Shown: positions 16,751 through 25,387, numbered from the stretch's first letter. The stretch is DNA of 25,387 nt from Bacteroidales bacterium (GCA_030635365.1 DAOVYZ010000003.1:1-25387), one strand, 5' to 3'. Notes: generated by a model from the sequence alone, not told the origin. Numbers and translations are program-made.

Positions 16751-17833
16751 ATGAAAGTAATTAATAGAGTTTTTATTTTATCAATCTTAATATGTACATT
16801 ATTTATATCCTGTAATAACAGTGCAGATAATAAACTAATTGGTGTTAAGATTTATGAATTAAGCGAACCCATTCCAGAGCTTATTAATCAATGGTGTGAA
16901 ATTGGTATAAATACTGCATTTGTCAGTGAAGGGATTGCACGAAATAAATCTTTTATGGATCAAGCTAAAAGCCACCAGATTGATGTCTTTATTATTTACC
17001 CGATTTATTTCAATCCCCCGGCACTTAAAAAAGACTCCTCTTTATATGCTATTACCGATAAAGGAACACCAGCTAAAGAAAGTTGGGTAGAGTTTGTTTG
17101 TCCGACACGGCCTGCTTATCAATCAATGATGACTGATCATGCTAAGAAATTAATACAAGAAACTGAACCAACCGGAATTAGTATGGATTTTATAAGGTAT
17201 TTTGCATATTGGGAAATGATTGATCCTAATTTTCATCCTGATTCAATTCCGGAGGCCTGCTTTTGCGATCATTGTGTCAAATTATTCTGTAGTGAAAATA
17301 ATATCGTTTTACCTAATGAATTAAGTTGTACTAAAGATAAGTCTCAATGGATTATTACGAATTACAGAGAAGACTGGGCCAATTGGAAAACAGAACAAAT
17401 AACCGGTTTTGTTTCTACGTTTACATCTGAATTGAAAGAAGTTGATCTGGATATTAAATTCAATTTACATGCTGTGCCCTGGAGGCCGAATGATTATAAT
17501 GGGGCTATTAAAAATATTGTCGGGCAGGATTTTAAATCATTATCAAAATATGTTGATTATATATCGCCTATGTGCTATACGTTTATGCTTTACAGGCCTC
17601 CTGAATGGATAAATTCTATTGTTCAGGATTTAAGTAAGCAGGGTATTGAAAATGTAATTCCCAGCATACAGGTCAAAGAATGTTACAGAGATAATAGATT
17701 TACTGTCGATGAATTCAAGGCTTGCCTTGATGAGGTTTTAAAAGAGCCCTCTAAAGGAGTAATTTTTTGGTCATGGGATTATATTCAGCAAGAACCTGAT
17801 AAAAAAGAATTGATTAAAAAAATTATTAAATAG
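16751..17833 (+). CDS. Lipoprotein, GHL10/DUF4015-like TIM-barrel putative glycoside hydrolase
   Basis: 360 residues, signal peptide with lipobox FISC (Cys21). Seen: IGVKIYE strand at the start (30-36), then FVCPTRPAYQSMMTDHAKKLI (115-135), GISMDFIRYFAYWE (142-155), a cysteine-rich CFCDHC (170-175), FNLHAVPWRPNDY, YISPMCYTFML, and a closing GVIFWSWDYI. The GISMDFIRY strand and the Cys-x-x-Cys loop resemble those of uncharacterised glycoside-hydrolase-like TIM barrels (GHL10, DUF4015 and relatives), where the Asp is a likely active-site residue (Asp146 here). No exact CAZy family is assignable. Co-transcribed with the preceding lipoprotein and beside an amino-sugar PUL; a role in trimming the same glycan is inferred. 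Confidence 0.8.
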   Translation: MKVINRVFILSILICTLFISCNNSADNKLIGVKIYELSEPIPELINQWCEIGINTAFVSEGIARNKSFMDQAKSHQIDVFIIYPIYFNPPALKKDSSLYAITDKGTPAKESWVEFVCPTRPAYQSMMTDHAKKLIQETEPTGISMDFIRYFAYWEMIDPNFHPDSIPEACFCDHCVKLFCSENNIVLPNELSCTKDKSQWIITNYREDWANWKTEQITGFVSTFTSELKEVDLDIKFNLHAVPWRPNDYNGAIKNIVGQDFKSLSKYVDYISPMCYTFMLYRPPEWINSIVQDLSKQGIENVIPSIQVKECYRDNRFTVDEFKACLDEVLKEPSKGVIFWSWDYIQQEPDKKELIKKIIK

Positions 17834-17871
17834 TTGGTTATATCGTTAAGTTATATATTGTTACCTGCCGG

Positions 17872-19470
17872 CTAATGCTCATTTTGTCCTGTATAAGTTA
17901 TTGAGGGTTTAGAATGATAATTTTCTTTTTTCCAAAAACGTAGTAAGAAATCAATATCATCTAAATATTTTTTTCCTACACCTTCTTTAAAAAAAGGCAA
18001 ATCTGTTTTACAATTATCAATACAATACTTTGCCAGTTCTGTTGACATCTCTTCAGACATTAACAAATGCATTATATTATTTTCACTTTCTTTAACATCA
18101 AAATAGGGGTTGTTATTTAATGGAAATGCACTATTAACATCTAGCGCTATTTCTCCACCACTATTTGGATTAAAGAAAAACAAGCCTGTCTCAGAAATTT
18201 CTGAAAAATCAAATCTACTGTTATCTTTATCACCAATATAGCCTTCTTTTTTTGCTCGTTTTTTTTCTCTTTTAGAAAGGTTTAAAGAGTTATTGTAATA
18301 CTCTATATAGTTTTTATAAAAATCCTCAATCTTGTCAGATGGCATAAATGCAACAGGGTAACCATTGTTATAGGACAAAAAGGCATCCAATTGCTGTTTT
18401 AGTATACTATCTGTATCTTGTTTATCATGGTCAAGAAAGTTTACTTCCATTCTACTTTTAAAAGAATTTTTCTCCTCTAAAATTAAATCTGCATTAAATT
18501 CAATTTGAAAATTTGCTCCCGAAAACCACCATTCATTTTTCCATTGAACAATACCTATAAACAGGATACTATCTATCTCTTTTAGTTCTGAATATTGTTC
18601 GAAAGATTTTTTAGTTAATTTAAATTCTTTTCCTGAAGCTATATGTTCTAAAAATATATCAAAATCATCTTGTCCCTTGTACAAAAAGTATCCCGTAATT
18701 CTCTGAGACATATTAAGTAAATCCACACCTACAGGATGTACTTTCCCCAATACCCTTGCTGCCCATTCTTTTCCTGTCATGCTTAATAAGCGTGTACAGG
18801 TTTTATGTACGAAAGAATCTCTATTGTCTTGCAGATACATTAATAGGTTTTCATCATCGTTTTGTTTTATTAATTCATTTTCCCGCTGTTCTAGTTTTAA
18901 TGAAGTGTCAGTAAAGAATAGATACGTATTACAAAGGATTGTATCAATAAGATTACGCACTACATAATAATCGTTTTCATTTGTATCTATATAATAAAAA
19001 GATTTTAAGTGTTCATTTTCCGGTGCATACTCATATTCTTTTTCAAGTATTTGCATGACATCTGAAGCAACATCACTAATAAAATCATTAAATGGGCTAA
19101 TAAATTTATCCTCTTGAATTGTGTTTAGAAAATACCAAATTAAAAATGAAATATCTTGTTCGTTAATTTCACCTTCAAAGTATTCGTTAGTATCATAAAA
19201 AGGAAGTTTCTTATTGTAAAGTTTTGTGTGACAGTCTAAAAATGAAATCCAAATATTTGTTTCAGAAATAATATCTTCAAAATATGATGCTAAAAAACAA
19301 GATATTAAATCAATCTCTTTTTCATTTAAATACATCAAAACAAGAGAATATTGCATTATTAAAGTCGTCTTAATGTCATTTGATAGTTTCAAATAATAAC
19401 TATCGGTGGTTATTTGTTTATCATATGGTTTTAGTTCTAACCATTGCTTTATGTAAATCTTTCTTTTCAT
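17872..19470 (-). CDS. Cytoplasmic protein of unknown function, tentatively DUF3843-like
   Basis: 532 residues, no signal peptide or membrane segment. The N-terminus (KIYIKQWLELKPYDKQITTDSYYLKL) recalls the Bacteroidota family DUF3843, from memory and not verified. Other features: an acidic, helix-rich middle; VGVDLLNMSQRITGYFLYKGQDDFD (about 250-275); a Lys/Arg-rich KREKKRAKKEG stretch (about 402-412); LFFFNPNSGGEIALDVNSAFP near 430-450. No catalytic motif recognised. It is the last gene of the leftward block, 59 bases after the TPR gene, and faces the TIM-barrel lipoprotein gene across 38 bases with no clear terminator. Confidence 0.75.
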   Translation of the reverse strand: MKRKIYIKQWLELKPYDKQITTDSYYLKLSNDIKTTLIMQYSLVLMYLNEKEIDLISCFLASYFEDIISETNIWISFLDCHTKLYNKKLPFYDTNEYFEGEINEQDISFLIWYFLNTIQEDKFISPFNDFISDVASDVMQILEKEYEYAPENEHLKSFYYIDTNENDYYVVRNLIDTILCNTYLFFTDTSLKLEQRENELIKQNDDENLLMYLQDNRDSFVHKTCTRLLSMTGKEWAARVLGKVHPVGVDLLNMSQRITGYFLYKGQDDFDIFLEHIASGKEFKLTKKSFEQYSELKEIDSILFIGIVQWKNEWWFSGANFQIEFNADLILEEKNSFKSRMEVNFLDHDKQDTDSILKQQLDAFLSYNNGYPVAFMPSDKIEDFYKNYIEYYNNSLNLSKREKKRAKKEGYIGDKDNSRFDFSEISETGLFFFNPNSGGEIALDVNSAFPLNNNPYFDVKESENNIMHLLMSEEMSTELAKYCIDNCKTDLPFFKEGVGKKYLDDIDFLLRFWKKENYHSKPSITYTGQNEH

Positions 19471-19529
19471 TACTATTTAGATATAATAAACGCACCCTTA
19501 GCTTGCATATTTCTTTTATTTCAGGCTTT

Positions 19530-20726
19530 TTATTCGCAATGCTCCTCTATATACTTCGCGGCCTCATAACTACCATACCTCTTCCCTTTTTTCCAATCGG
19601 AGCATGCCCCTTTTTTATCACCAAGTTTCAATCGTACTAATCCTTTTTTAGCATATATTTCTCCGTTATAAGGGTCAATATCCAGGTACATTGAATAATC
19701 CCGAAGTGCATACTCAAAAGTATTTGTAGCCGAATAAATATCTCCTCGTAACTCGTATGAATTCTTGGTAATATTAACTTCTAATGAATAATTAACCTCC
19801 TTTAAAGCCTCAAAATAATCCCCATTCATAAAGTTTGACTTGCCGCTTAAGTACAATACTTCGGCATTATCAGGACAAAGCTCTAATATATTATGTGTTA
19901 AACTTACTGCTTTTTCAAAACTTCCGGTTTTAAATAATAAATCAGCCTCTTTTATATAAAAATTAATATCATAAGGCATTATTCGTATTAATTTTTCAAT
20001 ATCCTGTAAAGCTGAATTAAATTCCTTTAACTCACTATTCAACAATATCCTTTGTTTCAAATAATCCGGATTTGATTGCTTAATGTTCAGAGCATTATTA
20101 ATTGACCGTAAAGATTCTTTGGTACTTCCTGTCTCATAATATACTTTGCTTAGCAAATAATGTGCATGTGCTATATTGTCATTCCTTATCAGGATTTCAT
20201 TAAGCATAAATAATGACTGATCGTATTTCTCATCGTAATACAGTCTTTCTACCCGGTATAATTGCCGCTCAGTTTTAGAATATGTATTTGAAGATAACAC
20301 TTTGTCAATCTCTCCTTTGCTATTAAGCTTTGAGTATTCGTTATCATTCATCAATTTGTACAATGGTATTTTATATCTCGATTTTAGATTCTCCTGTAAA
20401 GCTTCCAAAGCTTTCTCCGGGTTATCCTGTTGAAGGAAAATTTTTATTTTATACTTGCTTGCATATGCCGGTTTTGCCTTATCAAGTTCATTGCAATAAC
20501 TGATAGCTTCATTTAGTTTCCCAATATTATAATTTGCTTCTATTAATGCTAAATAATAATCAGGATGTTTATTTTCATTAATAAGTGCTTCAAGTAAATT
20601 TATAGCTTCTTTATAATTCCCTGTTTCAATATCAATAAAAGGTTTTATTTCCCTTGTTTTTAAATTTTGTGAAAAAACAAAACATGGAAATATTATTAAT
20701 ACTATTATTATTAATTTTTTATTCAT
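19530..20726 (-). CDS. Exported TPR-repeat protein
   Basis: 398 residues with a Sec signal peptide (cut near FVFSQ, about residue 20) and no lipobox. Several tetratricopeptide-like helix pairs run from about residue 30 to 385; clear ones are YYLALIEANYNIGKLNEAI, AHYLLSKVYYETGSTKESL and YAKKGLVRLKLGDKKGACSDW. The end (GACSDWKKGKRYGS) is a common closing pattern in Bacteroidota TPR proteins. Its ATG overlaps the stop of the upstream surface-protein gene by 8 bases, so the two are translationally coupled. TPR proteins of this kind serve as scaffolds in the periplasm; a helper role for the coupled surface protein is inference. Confidence 0.88.
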   Translation of the reverse strand: MNKKLIIIVLIIFPCFVFSQNLKTREIKPFIDIETGNYKEAINLLEALINENKHPDYYLALIEANYNIGKLNEAISYCNELDKAKPAYASKYKIKIFLQQDNPEKALEALQENLKSRYKIPLYKLMNDNEYSKLNSKGEIDKVLSSNTYSKTERQLYRVERLYYDEKYDQSLFMLNEILIRNDNIAHAHYLLSKVYYETGSTKESLRSINNALNIKQSNPDYLKQRILLNSELKEFNSALQDIEKLIRIMPYDINFYIKEADLLFKTGSFEKAVSLTHNILELCPDNAEVLYLSGKSNFMNGDYFEALKEVNYSLEVNITKNSYELRGDIYSATNTFEYALRDYSMYLDIDPYNGEIYAKKGLVRLKLGDKKGACSDWKKGKRYGSYEAAKYIEEHCE

Positions 20727-23340
20727 AATTTATTACTTCACCCGTATTTTGAGTATAAACGTGAATAAATCCAACTATACTTCTTAACTCCAGTCCCGAT
20801 ATTCGGGGTTCCCAAACATCGCAAATATAATAATAGACTCCTGTGGGAACCATTTTATTAGTATTTTTCTCTTTACCATCCCATTTTATTAATGGGTTAT
20901 CTGTTTCGTAAACTATATTGCCCCATCGATTATATATTTTCATATCAATCTGTTTAACATAATTCAATGGGTTTTTGGCTGTATATACATCATTAATATT
21001 ATCACCATTAGGAGAAAATACATTGGGGAGTTCGAAGTATGAACAGTTATCGACACATTGCACAAAAGAAATTTCACTCTCATTATTGAATGAATCTACT
21101 GTTGCCACAGCATAACAACCTCCCATTGATTCCAATCCTTCATCTTCAATAAAATGTTCAAAAAAAGTATTTTCTGCTCCCTCAATTCTACGAATCGAAT
21201 CCATCTCTATTTCCGAGCTACTCGTAAAATAGATTTTATAAGCAATTACATCGTCAGCGCATGTTAAATTCGGGTTATTCCAACTCAGTACATTTTTCAT
21301 ACTATCGCATGATGACCTAACTTCCAATGTCGGAGGGCATGGCCTTTGGAAATCTTCAGGTATCCGGCAATTTTCATGCGACCAATTCATTGTAGGATAA
21401 TTTGCCGTATCGATCTTATATGTCCCAATACTTTTTACTTTATAGCAATAGGTATTGCCATTTTTAAGTTTACTGTCATTATATGTCCTGGATGTTGTAT
21501 ATGCAATGGAATCAAACAAAAGTGCCGCATTATTATATCGATATATTACATACTCATTATCCAGCCATGGGGTATTTTTCTTTATATTTATTTCGATATT
21601 ATTGTCGGAAGGCTTTAAGTCCAGGAATATTGTTGATGCCAACTGTGGTATTCCTATTCTAAACCTGTTTCCGGGTGCATCATTGTATAATGCTATCTCA
21701 TATGAATACTGAATATCTGCTGTATTTAACCCTGAATCAAAAAATGTTGTATCATCCAAGTCCGAAATAGAATCAACCCTACGTAACCTCATCCCAAATT
21801 CATCATCCGACCTCAGAATTATGTATTTGTATGGCCCTGTTGCTCCGGGCACTGTATCTAAACGCTCAGGCTTAGCCCAACGAACCATAATCTCTCCATT
21901 AGCCACATCAGTATTTAAAACACTTACATTGGTTATTGTAGGGAATCCGGGAGCTAATGAAGCACATTGCTCTTCTGACGGAAAACTCCGGGCTTCATCC
22001 TTATACTCTGCAACTATTCTGTAACAATAATTAAATCCTTGCACAAGCCCTTCACCATTATCGTTATCAATATATAATGTATCGCTTGTTTCCCCTACAA
22101 ACTCATATCCCGATTCTTCAGGCAAACCTGTAGTACAACTATCATGCATATAGTTATGCGAACCTACTTTTCGATATATTAAATATTTTCCGACAGCACA
22201 ACCTGGTTCCTTCCAGTTTAAACGAATAAATCCATTTCCCGGTTCTGTTTCTAATCCGTATGGTGCAGGGCCAATTACCTTAACCAGCAACCTTTCTAAA
22301 TCAACCAGGTTTACATCCGGATGATTATCTTTTGCCGCAATAACTATCAGGTATGGTTCTTTACGAATGTGGTTACAGTGCGTTATCCATGTAAACCTTG
22401 AAACAACCTCTCCCGGGATACTCGAAACCTCCTCAATTGTTGCAGGGCTGGTTTCAAATAAAAAAGGCCCTCCGGTAGCAGTATGCTCAATCTGGTTCAT
22501 GTCAATATCTGTACTTCGAATTAATACATTTGCGGTATCTCCTACTAAAACACAAACTTCTCCTATCGAATCAACCTCCGGCGGGTGATTCTCTGAAGAA
22601 TATACATCAATCTGCATATCGCGTGTTATCGACCCAATCTTAACACCCCCGCGCCATTCATCAATCTTTATTGCTACATTATATTTTCCGGTATCAGGTG
22701 GGGTATTCCAAATAAAGTCGCCGGTAATTTCATTAATACCTATATAACTGGTTGCCGGTGGTAATTCATATCCGCTAATAGGTTCACCATCTTCTCCGGT
22801 ACACTCTGTTAATGAATATGCTAAACTATCGCCCTCAGGATCGTATGCACTGGGGTTATGAATAAAGGTTCTCCATTGCACTGCCTGATTTATTGGCGGA
22901 TTCAATAAGGTTGGCGTGCTATTAAATCCTAATTCGGGATTTACAAATAATTTTGTTTTTACCGAGAACACTGTATTTACAGAATTTGTAATATTATTTA
23001 CACCAAAATTCCTGTTTGGGTCTTGTACCAGTATTTCATATATGCCCGGACCGGGAAATGTATGCCTGGCCACATACCTGTTTCTCTGGTAAAAATTCGG
23101 TAGTTTAACCAAATCTTTTCTTGGAACTGTTGAAAAAGTACCATCGCCCCATTCAACCTCAAGCTCTTTCCTTTCGACATTACTCAATGTATAAGTGTAC
23201 GTTGTTATTGTTACCTCATAAGTTAACTCCGAAATTTGCACATATGTAATTTCTCCTGCCCTGTTGTGTGTTGCTTGTAATTTAGATAAAAGCAACATCA
23301 ACAATATAATAGCACTTATATACTTTTTAAAACTCTTCAA
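20719..23340 (-). CDS. Large surface protein with CHU_C / gliding-motility-type T9SS C-terminal domain
   Basis: 873 residues. Start is TTG at 23340: an in-frame stop lies just upstream and the signal peptide (KSFKKYISAIILLMLLL, cut after LQA) needs this start rather than the later Met15. The mature start THNRAGEITYVQ is common in big secreted Bacteroidota proteins. Then a PKD-like WGDGT segment (about 68-72), a cadherin-like stretch (YDPEGDSLAYSLTE), and fibronectin-type-III-like modules (GFIRLNWKEPGC, NGEIMVRWAKPE). Residues about 775-873 are the gliding-motility-associated domain (LPNVFSPNGDNINDVY, IYNRWGNIVYET, WDGK, GVYYYI), a type B signal for the type IX secretion system. Expected to be exported to the cell surface. 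The 5' end overlaps the DUF6702-like gene by 14 bases. Confidence 0.9.
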   Translation of the reverse strand: MKSFKKYISAIILLMLLLSKLQATHNRAGEITYVQISELTYEVTITTYTYTLSNVERKELEVEWGDGTFSTVPRKDLVKLPNFYQRNRYVARHTFPGPGIYEILVQDPNRNFGVNNITNSVNTVFSVKTKLFVNPELGFNSTPTLLNPPINQAVQWRTFIHNPSAYDPEGDSLAYSLTECTGEDGEPISGYELPPATSYIGINEITGDFIWNTPPDTGKYNVAIKIDEWRGGVKIGSITRDMQIDVYSSENHPPEVDSIGEVCVLVGDTANVLIRSTDIDMNQIEHTATGGPFLFETSPATIEEVSSIPGEVVSRFTWITHCNHIRKEPYLIVIAAKDNHPDVNLVDLERLLVKVIGPAPYGLETEPGNGFIRLNWKEPGCAVGKYLIYRKVGSHNYMHDSCTTGLPEESGYEFVGETSDTLYIDNDNGEGLVQGFNYCYRIVAEYKDEARSFPSEEQCASLAPGFPTITNVSVLNTDVANGEIMVRWAKPERLDTVPGATGPYKYIILRSDDEFGMRLRRVDSISDLDDTTFFDSGLNTADIQYSYEIALYNDAPGNRFRIGIPQLASTIFLDLKPSDNNIEINIKKNTPWLDNEYVIYRYNNAALLFDSIAYTTSRTYNDSKLKNGNTYCYKVKSIGTYKIDTANYPTMNWSHENCRIPEDFQRPCPPTLEVRSSCDSMKNVLSWNNPNLTCADDVIAYKIYFTSSSEIEMDSIRRIEGAENTFFEHFIEDEGLESMGGCYAVATVDSFNNESEISFVQCVDNCSYFELPNVFSPNGDNINDVYTAKNPLNYVKQIDMKIYNRWGNIVYETDNPLIKWDGKEKNTNKMVPTGVYYYICDVWEPRISGLELRSIVGFIHVYTQNTGEVINYE

Positions 23341-23830
23341 AATTTATAATTTCTTCTCTTTTGTTAATATCAAATCGATAACCCTTTTCCGTACCCGAAC
23401 ACTGAATTATCATTAAATTTTTCTGATCAAAATATAAATCTAATAATAATGTATTCAAAACCTTTATACTTTTTAATTTTTCTTTTAGTGATATTCTATA
23501 AAAAAACCATACATGCTCCTCATCGGTTTTTATCCCTTTATTCAATAAGTCCAGTTCATTTTCTTTTTCAACTAATTTAAATTTTTTTGAAAAATATTCA
23601 TCAATCTTAGGTTTGTATTTGTTATAATCGCCTTCTTTTTCAAAATCGATATTTAACTGGTATAAGTGTGCAAATAATAATTGAAAATCTTTTTTGTGTA
23701 CTTTATATGATAAAGATATCTCGTTTTTATCCTGTACGTAATCCATGTTTATTATAATTACATGCACGGGATGCATATGATTATAACAAGAGATTAAAGT
23801 AATAATAATACTTTTAATGAATAAATTCAT
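23327..23830 (-). CDS. DUF6702-like small exported protein
   Basis: 167 residues. The hydrophobic N-terminus (about 1-17) is followed by HPVHVIIINMDYVQDKNEISLSYKVHKKDF, which fits the DUF6702 pattern (His-Pro right after the signal peptide, then two beta strands and an amphipathic helix). Function of the family is unknown. Cys15 in LISC could be a lipobox, but the family normally has a plain Sec signal, so lipidation is open. First gene of the overlapping cluster with the T9SS-type surface protein and the TPR protein. The upstream gap (23831-23927) contains the terminator of the RHS-type gene and no convincing promoter. Confidence 0.75.
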   Translation of the reverse strand: MNLFIKSIIITLISCYNHMHPVHVIIINMDYVQDKNEISLSYKVHKKDFQLLFAHLYQLNIDFEKEGDYNKYKPKIDEYFSKKFKLVEKENELDLLNKGIKTDEEHVWFFYRISLKEKLKSIKVLNTLLLDLYFDQKNLMIIQCSGTEKGYRFDINKREEIINFEEF

Positions 23831-23869
23831 TTGCTAAAATTACTATATTTTTTAGTTCTTTGATAATGT

Positions 23870-23902
23870 AAAAAAGCGTATGGTTAATTACCTTACGCTT
23901 TT
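23870..23902 (-). terminator. Terminator after the RHS/YD-repeat gene
   Basis: Stem AAAAGCGTA (23872-23880) with TACGCTTTT (23894-23902), continued after one mismatch by GGT with ACC; 5-base loop. On the minus strand a T run follows (complement of 23870-23875). It lies 25 bases after the stop codon at 23928. Confidence 0.8.
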
Positions 23903-23927
23903 CAGTTATAAATAATTTATTTCTTAT

Positions 23928-25387
23928 TTATTCAATATCTATAAAATTGTATGTATATCGCTCAATAATATTTCCGTCATCATCTTTAATTAATACCAAA
24001 CGTCCATAATTATCATATTCATAAAACATCATTTCGTTGTCGGGCCCTGTTACTGATGTTATTCCTATTAATGGGTCGTATGTATAAGTTGTAATTAGGA
24101 CATTAGCAGGCAGTTCTCCCCTAATATTACTGTTAAGGGTTTTATAAGCTGCTTTGTTTGTTGAATTTATAACCGTATAATCATCCAGCAAATCAAGGTA
24201 ATTTTTTAGCGTTGCATTTGCCTGGATTGCGCTGTTATCCATATTTTCAATTTTTGCAACAGGGTATTGATTATTATAACCCCAATAGTAGGAATATTTA
24301 GCATCATTTTCTTTGTTATATTGTACCAAATCAGCATTGTTATATTCCAAGTTTTCTATTGCCCAATCAGCAGTTTCATTTAAACGCTTTCTTATAGTAG
24401 TTGGTTTATAATATAATCCTTGATCGTCAATATCAGAAAAGATCCTTTCACTTATATTTACAGTACTGCCATCTACTTTTTTAAGCTCTTTAAAAGGATA
24501 TGCAATATAATTTTTATCCCACATTGCATTTAAAACACTTTCCTGGTTAGCAGGTAGAGTCAATCCGGTGCGGGTATCAGGGTTTGGATAATAATATATA
24601 TTTTCAACTAAGTTACCTTTACTATCTTCTGTCGTTTCAGTAAGTAATTGCTTGTACGAATCGTAAGTATAATCCGTTTCTGTTTCTAAAATACCTCCAT
24701 CCAAATAAGATTTTTCAATTACCTTTTGAAGCTCTACATTATATGCATAGGTGCCATAATAATGGACATCAAATAATGCATCTTTCGCACACACACCATT
24801 ATTATGAGGGTCATAAGCTGCATTAACAGCTCTTCTTTTATTAGTTCTAACAAAATTATAATCTCTCGATAAAACAATATTCCCATCACTATCATAATAG
24901 ATCATCTTTTCTAAACTCCCATTAAGAGGATGCACTATAGAAGGAATATTTGAAGGAGCATGATTCATATAATTTGCTTCCCAATTTGTAAATGATGATT
25001 CAATAGAATAATTATCTTCAAATCCATTATATATTTCCTTAACCGTAGAGTATGCAACATGTGCTCCCTGAGCATATCCTTGATTGTTACTCACCGAATT
25101 AAATTCCCATACATCACTTATACCTGGGCACAATAAAAGTTGACCAGTACTAATAACTGTTATATATGACCAATTTCCAATATGTCGAATAAATTTTGGT
25201 TTAACAATTAGTCTTCCTGAACTTTCATTTCTAATCTCATTGAAATATTCATAGGTTTTCTTTTGATTTGAAGTACCATCTGTACTAAGAATTTGTTTAA
25301 CTCTAAATCCACCACCTTGCTGTTTCTCAGGCAAAGTATAATATTTTATTTTCATCCTAACAGAGGGAGTTCTTGTAGCACCATCCT
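23928..25387 (-). CDS. RHS/YD-repeat-type protein, C-terminal part
   Basis: The frame stays open to the window edge (residues before the internal Met at 25355 read DGATRTPSVR), so this is the C-terminal 486 or so residues of a larger protein. YD-type repeats are recognisable: YYDSDGNIVLSRDYNF, TDYTYDSYKQLLTETTEDSKGNLVENIYYYP, TYTYDPLIGITSVTGPDN and YEYDNYGRLVLIKDDDGNIIERYTY near the end. The protein stops straight after the last repeat with no polymorphic toxin domain and no PxxxxDPxGL-type cleavage motif. Such toxin-less repeat proteins are common in Bacteroidota and are probably surface or secreted proteins of unknown role. Confidence 0.85.
   Translation of the reverse strand, partial: DGATRTPSVRMKIKYYTLPEKQQGGGFRVKQILSTDGTSNQKKTYEYFNEIRNESSGRLIVKPKFIRHIGNWSYITVISTGQLLLCPGISDVWEFNSVSNNQGYAQGAHVAYSTVKEIYNGFEDNYSIESSFTNWEANYMNHAPSNIPSIVHPLNGSLEKMIYYDSDGNIVLSRDYNFVRTNKRRAVNAAYDPHNNGVCAKDALFDVHYYGTYAYNVELQKVIEKSYLDGGILETETDYTYDSYKQLLTETTEDSKGNLVENIYYYPNPDTRTGLTLPANQESVLNAMWDKNYIAYPFKELKKVDGSTVNISERIFSDIDDQGLYYKPTTIRKRLNETADWAIENLEYNNADLVQYNKENDAKYSYYWGYNNQYPVAKIENMDNSAIQANATLKNYLDLLDDYTVINSTNKAAYKTLNSNIRGELPANVLITTYTYDPLIGITSVTGPDNEMMFYEYDNYGRLVLIKDDDGNIIERYTYNFIDIE

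Noticed and set aside
20719..23340. Long plus-strand frames opposite the surface-protein gene (for example near 21346-21712)
   Set aside because: They are antisense shadows without start signals or protein-like composition.
23327..23830. DUF6702-like gene as immunity protein for the RHS-type gene
   Set aside because: A clear terminator lies between them, the RHS-type protein has no toxin domain, and the small gene overlaps the downstream cluster instead.
1..25387. CRISPR arrays, insertion sequences, integrase or attachment sites
   Set aside because: No spaced direct-repeat series, transposase motif or terminal repeats were found by reading both strands.

Overview
The window is low-GC DNA from a Bacteroidota bacterium. 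The evidence is a SusC/SusD pair, a protein with a gliding-motility-type (CHU_C / type IX secretion) C-terminal domain, TAnnTTTG-type promoters, lipoprotein signals of the family type, and a NagB-PIG-L fusion typical of this phylum. I cannot fix the genus. No rRNA, tRNA, CRISPR array, insertion sequence or integrase is visible.

Left edge (1-1547, + strand): the 3' end of a diadenylate-cyclase (DAC/DisA_N) gene that keeps the RHR motif but appears to lack the DGA motif, then a broken HEPN-domain gene, then an intact MscS-type mechanosensitive channel. A terminator at 1674-1704 separates this part from the next.

Centre (1772-15543, - strand) is an amino-sugar utilisation locus (PUL). In transcription order it holds a LacI-family regulator, an array of three operator-like palindromes, a lipoprotein GH2 enzyme with the 'SD' acid/base signature of exo-beta-D-glucosaminidases, an FHS-type (FucP/NagP-like) sugar permease, two tandem ROK sugar kinases (one with a degenerate phosphate-binding motif), SusC, SusD, a strong terminator, and a cytoplasmic NagB-like deaminase fused to a PIG-L/LmbE deacetylase. 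GH2 to SusD are packed 12-66 bp apart or overlap, so they read as one operon. Divergent from the regulator (15852-17833, + strand) are two adjacent lipoproteins that look like TIM-barrel glycoside hydrolases of no family I can name. The inferred pathway is: surface capture by SusC/D, release of glucosamine by GH2 (perhaps helped by the two novel lipoproteins), uptake by the permease, phosphorylation by ROK, and deacetylation/deamination by the fusion enzyme. No GH18, GH19 or GH20 chitinase/hexosaminidase and no separate nagA is present, so a deacetylated GlcN-containing glycan is a better guess for the substrate than chitin.

Right part (17872-25387, - strand): a partial RHS/YD-repeat protein running off the window and ending at a terminator; then a three-gene overlapping cluster (DUF6702-like small exported protein, large T9SS-type fibronectin/PKD-like surface protein starting at TTG, TPR protein), followed by a cytoplasmic protein of unknown function. 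These look unrelated to the PUL.

The most interesting material is the PUL with its unusual LacI hinge/operator combination, the pair of unclassified TIM-barrel lipoproteins, and the possible pseudo-enzymes (DAC without DGA, ROK without DxGGT).
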